64,000 bases of DNA. It comes from Stictocephala bisonia. Lineage: Eukaryota; Arthropoda; Insecta; Hemiptera; Membracidae. The DNA lies in the NCBI GenBank assembly GCA_035578905.1, contig JAQJVL010002680.1:22326-86325 (forward strand), written 5' to 3'. The notes under the pieces are model-generated. The model made no database searches, was not told the origin of the DNA, and saw nothing but the letters and a program-made list of their open reading frames with translations. The position numbers were made by a program, and so were the translations under genes. Each line of letters starts with the position of its first letter. Position 1 is the stretch's first letter. Below are positions 1-11,149 of the stretch, one piece after another.

Positions 1-2
1 TA

Positions 3-1150
3 CCTACTTTACCTTGATTGTAACAACCTCTATGGTATCAGCATGTCGAATAGACTCCCAGAGTCTTACTTTAAGTGGATCGACCCTCAAGACATTGACT
101 TTACAAAAGTACCCAACGACTCTGACACTGGGTACATTTTAGAAGTGGACTTGCACTACCCAAATCATTTGCATGACTTACACTCAAACTTTCCACTAGC
201 CCCCGAACGAAAATAATTACTGTAACTTGAAACTTTACTTCGAACTGGGATTGGCACAAAGCAAAATTCAAAGAGTACTTAGTTTTAAACAGTCCCCCTG
301 GCTAGCCCCATTTATTGATTTTAATACTGAAAAGAGAAAAGAAGTTAAAAATAATTTTGTAAAAGACTTTTTTAAAATAATGAACAACGCTACGAATGGT
401 AAATTCCTAGAAAATGTTAGGTCACGCATTGATTTTAAACTTGTAAATAATGAAAAACAACTAGTAAAGTGGACTGCAAGTCCTAGACTCAAGACTTTCT
501 TTGCTTACAATAAAGATATTGCGGGGCTAGCTTTGAAAAAGCAAACTATCTTCCTAAACAGACCCATTTATGTAGGGTTCACTGTCTTGGAAATTTCAAA
601 ATTAATAATGTACAATTTCTATTACAACTGGACCATTGCAAAGTATGGGGAAAATGTAAAACATTGAATGGCTGATACGAATTCTCTCTTTTATAATGTT
701 TATACTCCGGATGTCTATGCAGACATGAAAAACGAACTACATCTTTTTGATACTTCAGACTACCCAACTACCCACCCATGCTATAGTAAAGTAAATAAAA
801 AAGTGTTCGGAAAATTTAAGACGAGTTAAACTCAAATCCGGCTAGGGAAATAATTGGCTTGAGAGCGAAATGATATTCCGTTTTAAACTCTGATCTAGAG
901 GAAAAGCAGGTGGCTAAAAGCGTCCCCCGAGTAGCGATAAAAACACCTAAAACATCAAATGTATAAAGATTGTTTGCTTAACCATTCATTAAAAACTACA
1001 TCTGCTTTAAACATTTGTAGTGAAAAACATAACATTTACACACAAAATATTTCAAATTTATCACTGTCCCCTTTTGATGACAAAAGATACATTTTGGAAA
1101 ACGGCATCAACACACTAGCATATGGTCACCATTTAATTAGTAAAAAATGA
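3..1150 (+). pseudogene. Protein-primed family B DNA polymerase, C-terminal half, decayed (left arm)
   Basis: This is a remnant of the polymerase domain of a PolB of the Maverick/Polinton 'organellar and viral' family, which would replicate the element from a protein primer. Motif A (LDCNNLYG) lies near positions 15-40, motif B (NNATNGK) near 380-400, and the motif C region (ADTNS) near 673-690. The family C-terminus (FDDKRYILENGI then LAYGH) is read at about 1,072-1,125. The frame is broken by a stop after PERK (about 214), a TGA just before motif C (about 665), and further shifts between 800 and 960. Motif C reads Asp-Thr-Asn where catalysis needs Asp-Thr-Asp. The N-terminal half lies outside the window. 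Function is certainly lost. Confidence 0.9.
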
Positions 1151-1479
1151 GCTTTAGAACACGATCATAACTAAAAAAACTAAAACTCACCCATAACCCA
1201 ATGTAAACTTTGAAAAAGAAAAACACTAATCAATTCTATACACTTCAAACATAAAAATTAATAAAAGAACAACTAAAATAATTGCAAACAACATACTGTC
1301 AGAACGTCTTTCCAGAACCGTTAACCTCTGAATGACTACCACTCCCTTCCCCCACCACTCCTTACTTTCCCACATCCTGTTCTTATTGCATCACTTGCAC
1401 TAATGGCGTCAATCAGTTATTCCACTATATCGGAACTTTGCTAAACTTTTATGAAAAATCTTTAAAATTTATCAAAAAT

Positions 1480-2075
1480 TACTTAAATAAATTAATTTTT
1501 TTTTTAATATTTACCACAGTATCACTTTGAAAATGTAATATTGGACAGTTTCTTTGTATATATGAAGATTTGTACATAACTTATCCGTAATACCGTTTGG
1601 TTAGATTTTACATTGTGTACATTTAAAAATGTAAAAAAACCGGATCCTTTAGCAGTTTTAATGTACGTATACACATGCAAAGTCTACGAGTAATACTTTG
1701 AGCACTACCACAATGTTACAGGATGTGGCTCACACATCAATATCAACGCTTGTGTCACAAAGGTGAAATATCAACTTGCTTTTTATTGTTAATAATATAA
1801 AGATTATATACTTCCAACTACATAGGATTGAAGAAAAAAGTGATGGAATGGGATTGTAACCCATGGTTACTAACATGCCCGTAGAAACCAAATGTACGGC
1901 ATTGGCTGGACTCAACCCAACCGTAGTGCAATGTCAAAGCCTCGTACTGGCCGAACCTTCTTCTTGATTATGGTAACTCCTACGCCAGGTAAGTAATGTT
2001 AAGTTAGTTTTGAGTAAACTCTTTTACCGTCAACCTTTAAAAACAATTTGTAAAGTAAATTCTGTTATAATATAG
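1480..2075. repeat. Shared non-coding module A (left arm)
   Basis: This segment is mirrored at about 7,310-7,905 and also matches about 55,316-56,021 inside the Polinton-like element. Shared landmarks are the start of the 144-aa ORF of that element (its first ~25 codons, minus strand, near 1,509-1,576) and a later block at 1,916-2,070 matching 55,869-56,021. Here it follows the PolB 3' end; in the other element it precedes the PolB 5' end. It proves common ancestry of the two elements. A conserved short frame (1,730-1,915 minus) exists in both arms, but I recognise no domain in it. Confidence 0.8.
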
Positions 2076-2099
2076 ACTTTTTTGTGTGATTTCATAACT

Positions 2100-2745
2100 A
2101 AAATTTAATAACGGCTATCTCCAGCTCTGTGGAAATGCCTAAAGAATACCGTACCATCGAGGTGAGGACGGCTCAAATTTAATAAAAATCACCCGACTGT
2201 TCTCCAGGGCAGCTGTAAAACACTTAAGTCCTGAGGCAGTCCTGCAGCTTGGGGCTGGGCTAAACCCTGTAAGACCTTGAGTCACAGTCCGGGCCCTCGT
2301 GAGGTACGTGTATGATTGAATGACTGGATAGTATTCATAGGTCCCGTGTGTGAGGGAGAGTGGCTTACAGAAAAAGAAAAAAAAAACACAAAAAACGTAC
2401 TGTAAAACAACAGAACCAAAGAAATAATAAAAACAAATGTATATATAAAACCCCTTTGTAAGTTTGTTCGTCACATTGAAAGGCTTCTCTAAGTAAAGTG
2501 ATGTCGTTACTTACAGAGGGACCCAAAAATTTAAAAAATTCCATATAATTTTGGGAGGTAGCATTTTGTTGGATGGCTACCACCGTAATGAGCGTTTCGG
2601 TTGGGGCTCATTACACTAAAATACCCGTGTGGGGATACCAGTCCTCCATCGGGCGCGTCCCATGGGAATTGGGTAATGCCCTTCAGTTTTGCCTTCAGCT
2701 TATTTGAGGGTAATGAGGAATTAAATACTCACCGTGAAAAAAACT
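2100..2745. repeat. Unclassified repeat module with two short frames (left arm)
   Basis: This block is GC-richer than its surroundings and is mirrored at about 6,640-7,265. It holds an 8-bp stem (TAATGAGC at 2,586-2,593 and GCTCATTA at 2,606-2,613). A minus-strand frame with the phrase FLGPSVSN..ITLLREA occurs in both arms, but the differences between arms are mostly amino-acid changing, so I see no sign of constraint. It is absent from the element at 51-61 kb. It could be a separate insertion that was duplicated with the arm. No family assigned. Confidence 0.5.
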
Positions 2746-3529
2746 GGTTAAATCTATCACAAACACATTAATAAAATCTGCTAGAAAGATCATGGCATAG
2801 TACAGAATCGGGAAGTGATCTAAGTAAGATATGGTAAAACTTTCTACAAAAAGGAGTAAATTATGTCCAAAAGTAAGAAAAAAATCAAAGATACATACAA
2901 ATTTCAGAAAATTTTACATAAAAATATAATTGTTGAAAAATGTCTCAGATCAAGAAAGAACTACCAAAATGAAAGGAAAGTACTCTCCAAACCCCTTAAA
3001 ATTGAGTTAAAATTTCCATAAATAGGGATATTTGTGTACAAAATATGTTATAATTCCCTAAAAATATTAAAATTCAGTCCCATAACAATGATATTTGTTG
3101 GGTAAAAACTAAAATAAATATGCTAAAAATTTAAAAAACCATTTAAAATTATCTAATAGAACCTTTATAAACTTAGTTTGAGCTCAAAAGAACGTACAAA
3201 ACTGATGTAACACTTGTAAATTTATTGTTTAACCTACATAGTTATTTAATTGACTCTAAACAGTTGACAAAGTGTAAGTAGCCAATAGGAAAAAATTCTC
3301 TATAATGTTCACATTTTAAACCTGATTTTAACAAAATTTAGTGCTAATGATTCTTTGCATCTATTTATTAAACAAATAAACGAATAGTTAGTTGAAATGT
3401 GTCTATTGTAGAAACTTTGGTACTAACAGTAAGAAAGTTTGGTTTCTTTTGGCTATAATACTTGCATATACTCGATCAGAAAATGTATATACACCACTCC
3501 CAGAGACCAAATCACACACACATGGAGAA

Positions 3530-4640
3530 CCTACTTACCAAACACACCTAACTCTTGATAGACCCCTCCCCTTACCGAATAAGTAAGACTCTTGATAGTC
3601 CTAACATAAAAGTCTATTGACTGACCCCCCACCTACTTGATCATTCTTGACAGACTACCCACATTCCCTACACATTCAACTTTTGTCAGACTAGCTACTT
3701 AACATACAAGACTTACCACACATTCTACATTGACCATCCACCTACTCAACACACATAGTACTCTCGATAGACTACGTAACTACCCATTACATAAAACCTT
3801 AGATTGACTCCCAACATTCATGAACGACCTACCTACCAAACATACGACTTGACCACCCACAAAAACAAAACTTTATATATACCACCTATTTAACATACAA
3901 GACCAACCACACACCATACAAGCATGACTTAACAGTCCACCCACCTACCAAACACACACAACTCTTGATGGACAACAAGAGTCCATCCTACACATTACTC
4001 TTGATAGATCATCCACCTAACCATTATATAAAACCTTTGATAGACCATCAACACACATCAACAACCTACCTACCTACCTACTTAACATTCAACACTCTTG
4101 ACTTACCACCCACCTACACAACACACAGTACTCTCGATAGCCTACGTAACTAACCATTACATAAAACCTTAGATTGTCACCCAGCATTCATGGATGACCT
4201 ACCTACCAAACATACGACTTGATTGACCACCCACCTACCCATGACACAGTTCTCTTGATAGACCAATCACCTTCCCATAAAAATACTTTTGTCAGACTAT
4301 CTACTTAACATACAAGATTTACCATATATTCTACATTGACCATCCACCTACTCAACACAAAATACTAGCTACACACTCTACACTCAAGACTCTTGGTTGA
4401 TCACCCACCTACTCAACATACAACACCTCTGATACACCATCCACTTGAATATTGGTTTATCATAAAACACATAAAACCTGTGATATTCCACCCAATCACC
4501 AAACACAAATGACTCTTAATAAACCAATCCACCTACCTCTGCACACATGATTCCTTAGGATACACTCTACACCCACCACTCATCCTACAGACAAAACTCC
4601 TAGAGAACTACCCACCCACTATAAAAACACTAATGCCTTA
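3530..4640. repeat. Degenerate CCACCTACC / CTCTTGATAGAC minisatellite
   Basis: Irregular repeats of about 50-70 bp built from phrases such as CTCTTGATAGACCA, CCACCTACC and AACATACAAGACT. One longer unit recurs inside the arm (about 3,680-3,830 and 4,285-4,370). The block is mirrored at about 5,058-5,830, and a related block lies at 56,030-56,750 in the second element. The short open frames here are repeat artefacts. Confidence 0.75.
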
Positions 4641-5057
4641 TATAATCATCTTTTAAAATAACATTTTTACACTGTAAGATAGGTTTAATATAGCTAAAGA
4701 CCTAAATTGTTTCCTAAAATTCTGTTTTCTCTAGAAGTATGAGAGCCATTGGTGGAAAACATCCAAACTAAACATGGAAAATAAGAATAAGCTAGTAGTT
4801 TAATAGAAATTCTGTTATACATCTAAAAAACACGAGAAAAAGTAAGGTTTTAAAACTATAATAATGAACACAGATAAAGTTAGGTTAGTAAACATCCGAA
4901 AATTTAGGTTAGCAAACATCCGAAAAAATAGGTTAAAATTACCAAAAGCCAACAAATTGTCAACCATTTTAGACTTTTAGTAATTTTAACCTAACTTTTC
5001 GGAAAAGTTACGTTAGCAAACATCCGAAAAGTTAGGATAGCAATCAACCTTTTGGTT
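4311..5057. other. Spacer at the centre of the inverted duplication
   Basis: Pairing between the arms stops at about 4,310 and 5,058, leaving some 750 bp of unpaired sequence. Its left half continues the degenerate minisatellite; the right half carries about four copies of TTAGCAAACATCCGAA-like repeats (4,880-5,040) and a 13-bp stem (AGGTTAAAATTAC at 4,930-4,942, complement at 4,980-4,992) with a 37-nt loop. No gene seen. Confidence 0.7.
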
Positions 5058-8000
5058 TTAAGTAGATAGTCTGACAAAAGTCTTTTTATAGGAAGGTGAT
5101 TGGTCTATCAAGAGAACTGTGTCATGGGTAGGTGGGCGGTCAATCAAGTCGTATGTTTGGTAGGTAGGTCATCCATGAATGCTGGGTGTCAATCTAAGGT
5201 TTTATGTAATGGTTAGTTACGTAGTCTATCGAGAGTACTGTGTGTTGAGTAGGTGGGTGGTAAGTCAAGAGTGTTGAATGTTAAGTAGGTAGGTTGTTGA
5301 TGTGTGTTGATGGTCTATCAAAGGTTTTATATAATGGTTAGGTGGATGATCTATCAAGAGTAATGTGTAGGATGGACTCTTGTTGTGCATCAAGAGTTGT
5401 GTGTGTTTGGTAGGTGGGTGGACTGTTAATTCATGCTTGTATGGTGTGTGGTTGGTCTTGTATGTTAAATAGGTGGTATATATAAAGTTTTGTTTTTGTG
5501 GGTGGTCAAGTCGTATGTTTGGTAGGTAGGTCGTTCATGAATGTTGGGAGTCAATCTAAGGTTTTATGTAATGGGTAGTTACGTAGTCTATCGAGAGTAC
5601 TATGTGTGTTGAGTAGGTGGATGGTCAATGTAGAATGTGTGGTAAGTCTTGTATGTTAAGTAGATAGTCTGACAAAAGTTGAATGTGTAGGGAATGTGGG
5701 TAGTCTGTCAAGAATGATCAAGTAGGTGGGGGGTCAGTCAATAGACTTTTATGTTAGGACTATCAAGAGTCTTACTTATTCGGTAAGGGGAGGGGTCTAT
5801 CAAGAGTTAGGTGTGTTTGGTAAGTAGGTTCTCCATGTGTGTGTGTTTGGGTCTCTGGGAATGGTATATATACATTTTCTGATCGAGTATATGCAAGTAT
5901 TATAGCCAAAAGAAACCAAACTTTCTTACTGTTAATACCAAAGTTTCTACAATAGACACATTTCAACTAACTATTCGTTTATTTGTTTAATAAATAGATG
6001 CAAAGAATCATTAGCACTAAGTTTTGTTAAAATCAGGCTTAAAATGTGAACATTATAGATAATTTATTCCTATTGGCTACTTACACTTTGTCAACTGTTT
6101 AAGAGTCAATTAAATATTTATGTAGGTTAAACAATAAATTTACAAGCGTTACATCAGTTTTGTACGTTCTTTTGAGCTCAAACTAAGTTTATAAAGGTTC
6201 TATTAGGTAATTTTAAATGGTTTTTTAATTTTTAGCATATTTATTTTAGTTTTTACCCAACAAATATCATTGTTATGGGACTGAATTTTAATATATTTAG
6301 GGAATTATAGCATATTTTGAACACAAATATCCCTATTTATGGAAATTTTAACTCAATTTTAAGGGGTTTGGAGAGTACTTTCCTTTTATTTTGGTAGTTC
6401 TTCCTTGATCTGAGACATTTTTCAACAATTATATTTTTATGTACAATTTTCTGAAACTTGTATATATCTTTGATTTTTTCTTACTTTTGGACATAATTTA
6501 CTCTTTTTTGTAGAAAGTTTTACCATATCTTACTTAGATTACTTCCTGATTCTGTACTATACCATGATCTTTCTAGCAGATTTTATTAATGTGTTTGATT
6601 TAACCAGTTTTTTTTACGGTGAATATTTAATTCCTCACTACCCTCAAGTAAGCTGAAGGCAAAACTGAAGGGCATTACCCAATTCCCATGGGACGCGCCC
6701 GATGGAGGACTGGTATCCCCACACGGGTATTTTAGTGTAATGAGCCCCAGCCGAAACGCTCATTACGGTGGTAGCCATCCAACAAAATGCTACCTCCCAA
6801 AATTATTTAGATTTTTTAAAATTTTTGGGTCCCTCTGTAAGTAACAACATCACTTTACTTAGAGAAGCCATTCAATGTGACGTACAGACTTACAAAGGAG
6901 TTTTTATTTATACATTTTCTTGTTTTTATTATTTTTTTGGTTCTGTTGTTTTACAGTAGGTTTTTTGTTTGTAGATTTGTTGTTTTTTATTCTTTTTTTG
7001 TAAGCCACTCTCCTTCACACGCGGGACCTACGGATACTATCCAGCCATAGAGTGTAACATTCAATGATACACGTACCTTACGAGGGCCCGGACTGCAACT
7101 CGAGGTCTTACGGAGTTTAGCCCAGCCCCAAGCTGCAGGACTGACTCAGGACATACGCGTTTTACAGCTGCCTTGGAGAACAGTCGAGCGATTTTTTATT
7201 AAATTTGGGCCGCCCTCACCTCAATGGTATGGTATTCTATCACTCATAGCTGGGGATAGCCGTTATGAAATCTCAAAAAATCCATCATAACGGGGATTTT
7301 TGCCCATATTATAACAGAATTACTTTACAAATTGTTTTTAAAAGTTTATGGTAAAAGAGTTTACTCAAAACTAACTAAACATTACTTACCTGGCGTAGGA
7401 GTTACCGTAATCAAGAAGAAGGTTCGCCCAGTACGAGGCTTCTACATTGCACTACATTGGTTGGGTTGAGTCCAGCCAATGCCATACATTTGGTTTATAC
7501 GGGCATGTTAGTAACCATGGGTTACAATCCCATTCCATCACTTTTTTCTTCAATCCTATGTAGTTTGAAGTATATAATCTTTATATTATTAACAATAAAA
7601 AGCAAGTTGATATTTCACCTTTGTGACACAAGCGTTGATATTGATGTGTGAGCCACATCCTGTAACATTGTGGTAGTGCTCAAAGTATTACTCGTAGACT
7701 TTGCATGTGTATACGTACATTAAAACTGCTAAAGGATCCGGTTTTTTACATTATTAAATGTACACAAAGTAAAATCTAACCAAACGGTATTACGGATAAG
7801 TTATGTACAAATCTTCATATATACAAAGAAACTGTCCAATATTACATTTTCAAAGTGATACTGTGGTAAATATTTTAAAAAAAAATAATTTATTTAAGTA
7901 ATTTTCGATAAATTTTAAAGATTTTTCATAAAAGTTTAGCAAAGTTCCGATATAGTGGAATAACTGATTGACGCCATTAGTGCAAGTGATGCAATAAGAA

Positions 8001-9381
8001 CATGATGTGGGAAAGGAAGGAGTGGTGGGGGAAGGGAGTGGTAGTCATTCAGAGGTTAACGGTTCTGGAAAGACGTTCTGACAGTATGTTGTTTGCAATT
8101 ATTTTAGTTGTTCTTTTATTAATTTTTATGTTTGAAGTGTATAGAATTGATTAGTGTTTTTCTTTTTCAAAGTTTACATTGGGTTATGGGTGAGTTTTAG
8201 TTTTTTTAGTTATGATCGTGTTCTAAAGCTCATTTTTTACTAATTAAATGGTGACCATATGCTAGTGTGTTGATGCCGTTTTCCAAAATGTATCTTTTGT
8301 CATCAAAAGGGGACAGTGATAAATTTGAAATATTTTGTGTGTAAATGTTATGTTTTTCACTACAAATGTTTAAAGCAGATGTAGTTTTTAATGAATGGTT
8401 AAGCAAACAATCTTTATACATTTGATGTTTTAGGTTTTTTTTATCCCTACTCGGGGGACGCCTTTAGCCACCTTATTTTCCTCTAGATCAGAGTTTAAAA
8501 CAGAGTAGCATTTCGCTCTCAAGCCTATTATTTCCCTAGCCGGATTTGAGTTTAACTCGTCTTTAAATTTTCCTAACACTTTGTATTTACTGTACTATAG
8601 CATGGGTGGGTAGTTGGGTAGTCTGAAGTATCAAAAAGATGTAGTTCGTTTTTCATGTCTGCATAGACATCCGGAGTATAAACATTATAAAAGAGAGAAT
8701 TCGTATCAGCCATACAAAGGTTTACATTTTCCCCATACTTTGCAATGGTCCAGTTGTAATGGAAATTGTACATTAATAATTTTGAAATTTCCAAGACAGT
8801 GAACCCTACATAAATGGGTCTGTTTAGGAAGATAGTTTGCTTTTTCAAAGCTAGCCCTGCAATATCTTTATTATAAGCAAAGAAAGTCTTGAGTCTAGGA
8901 CTTGCAGACCACTTTACTAGTTGTTTTTCATTATTTACAAGTTTAAAATCAATGCGTGACCTAACATTTTCTAGTGATTTACCGTTCGTAGCGTTGTTCA
9001 TTAGTTTAAAAAAGTCTTTTTCAAAATTATCTTTAGCTTATTTTCTCTTTTCAGTATTAAAATCAATAAATGGGGCTAGCCAGGGGGACTGTTTAAAACT
9101 AAGTACTCTGTGAATTTTGCTTAGTACCAGTCCCAGTTCGAAGTAAAGTTTCAAGTTACAGTAACTATTTTCGTTCGGGGGCTAGTGCAAAGTTTGAGTG
9201 TAAGTCATGCAAATGATTTGGTTAGTGCAAGTCCACTTCTAAAATGTACCCAGTGTCAGAGTCGTTGGGTACTTTTGTAAAGTCAATGTCTTGAGGGTCG
9301 ATCCACTTAAAGTCAGACTCTGGGAGTCTATCCGACATACTGGTACCATAGAGGTTGTTACAATCAAGGTAAAGTAGGTAA
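5058..9381. repeat. Right arm of giant inverted duplication
   Basis: This is the reverse complement of 1-4,310. Matching is lost at 9,381 only because the left arm leaves the window. The PolB sequence itself continues uninterrupted to about 11,147, so the duplication probably extends further. Module A (7,310-7,905), the unclassified module (6,640-7,265) and the minisatellite (5,058-5,830) mirror those described for the left arm. Confidence 0.92.
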
Positions 9382-11147
9382 TTGGTGGGTTTTGTGTTGT
9401 CAAAGTCGGGTAAGTAAGGGTTATTGGCCTGGGCGTACCAGTTTGGTATCATGGAGACACCACCCCGGATCCCAGACTCAACAAACAGGTGTTGGTCTAT
9501 GTCAGTAAGTAGTTCAAGTTTTTCGTCTGTCATTTTGAGCATGGAGTTCCATGCAAGTCCGGGGGCAGAGTAGATTTTACACGGGTCAATACCGCAGTAT
9601 GTCATACTAGTAGTTCTAAAGTTTTCAAACACGTCGGCAAGTAATAGTACGTCAGTCAATAAGTACAAGTCATGGTACTGTTTCATAGTAGTAAGTTCAA
9701 AAGTAGTCCATACAGTTTGGGCATGTGTGTAGTCCTCATTTTAAATAGGTGTTTGTGTCATTGTAGAACGCCTCCTTGGGAGGAAGTTTGGTTTCGTTAA
9801 ATTTAGTTACGTCTGTCATGTAAGTCTATGGAAAGACGCCTTTGCGTAGAAGTAAGTCAGTATTAGTCATACACTGCCCTAAAATTTTGAATTTGGAAGC
9901 CCCGTCAGAAATTAAGTTGGTCACGAGTGTATCCAAAGAAACGTTTATGAATTGGAGTGAATCTAGGAAACGTAAAGACTCAAGGGTAACTGAAATGTAC
10001 CGCTCACTAGTTGTAGCGATACATGACAGTTTTTCTTTTTTGAATTTACCTAACCCTTGGATCAAGTGGTGGCAGTCGTATCCTCGCAAGTTGTGGAAGA
10101 ACACCGGAATGGGTTTAGGAACTTTATAGTTTAAATTGCAATCGTTGTTATTAGGTCATATGAACTCCCCTCTTAAGTGGTTATGGTTAGCCACTTTGTC
10201 TCCATCTAAAGGTTTTTGACAAATGTGACATTTTGTTGCATTTTTGAAAATAATTTTGTCTTGTGGAGACATATTAATCGGAATGTTTTTATTAATAATT
10301 GGTAAGAAGTCCTTAGACTCTACAATCAAACAATTGAAAAAGGTATCTGCAACATCGGGACCACTGTAGACTTTAGGATGTTTTACTGGTTTGCCATCAC
10401 TATCAATGATTACATAGCAAAAGCCAGAAGGGACGTGATGGGCAGTGTTTGTCGTATGTGAAGTTGAGGGGTCATTCAGTGTAGTAGAGATAGGTACAAC
10501 AAAACTTTCAAAGTCACAGTAAATGGTGAATGGGACTTTGTGAGCAAGAGTATAGTTCGTAAAGAACATGTATTTTTCGTTTACAGTAGGAAGTATAGTC
10601 TTTTGTGCTCCGTAAGGTGAACACAAAGGTAAGTGATTAGTAAGTAAGTCTTTAGTCCAAAATCTGTGTAGACAGTAGTTGCAGTAGTATGAAGCTGGGT
10701 CGTGTTTAGTCAAGTGAGCTAAAAGTCGGGATAAGTTTGTAATCAAACAGTAGTGGGAGGTAGTGTCAGTAGTCAGTAGTAGTAAGTTTACATGGTGAAC
10801 TCTAAATTTTTCTTTGGTTATACGTAAAGGGTAAACTTCGTCTTTTTCAAATCCAAACACATTTACAGAGATAGCAGGGTTCACTTTTTCAAACTTATCT
10901 AAATCAGTAATTTTGACAGGGTACTCGATACCAGACATATTTACATTACATTCCAAGGATTTATAATAACTTACTCTCCTGTTTCGGTCAGGGTACAAAT
11001 GGGCAAGTACAGAGTACAGGAAACATTTATTATTGTCATTTATAATATTTACAATTCCCTGTTTGGAGTGGGCATTTTTTTGGGGGTGGGTATGTAGGAA
11101 GAAGCGTATAAAGGTTGGATTTGTACAATGAACAGATCTAGGCGTAA
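8230..11147 (-). pseudogene. Protein-primed family B DNA polymerase, nearly full length, decayed (right arm)
   Basis: Read on the minus strand, domains follow the family order: an N-terminal KCFLYSVLA module (~11,030), a zinc-finger-like CNYC..H..C (~10,680), Exo I YCDFES (~10,510), a CHIC..C/H cluster (~10,220), Exo II NLRGYD (~10,080), Exo III YLLTD (~9,660), motif A LDCNNLYG (~9,340), motif B NNATNGK (~8,990), motif C region ADTNS (~8,710) and the C-terminus FDDKRYILENGI (~8,290). The frame is broken by TGA at about 10,154, a frameshift between 9,826 and 9,686, a stop after PERK near 9,165 and shifts near 8,570-8,420. Motif C has Asn for the second Asp. In life it would have replicated a Maverick-type element. 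Sequence upstream of ~11,070 no longer resembles PolB, so the 5' end is lost. Confidence 0.92.
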
Positions 11148-11149
11148 AA

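Larger units (their letters stand above)
1..4310. repeat. Left arm of giant inverted duplication
   Basis: The reverse complement of this segment is found at about 5,058-9,381. Paired landmarks sum to about 9,380 (for example the PolB C-terminal frame at 959-1,150 plus and 8,230-8,421 minus; another pair at 1,730-1,915 minus and 7,457-7,651 plus). Toward the centre the sum drifts to about 9,360-9,370, showing small indels. A 60-base comparison at the window start shows roughly 3-4 mismatches. The arm starts outside the window, so its true length and terminus are unknown. Confidence 0.93.
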
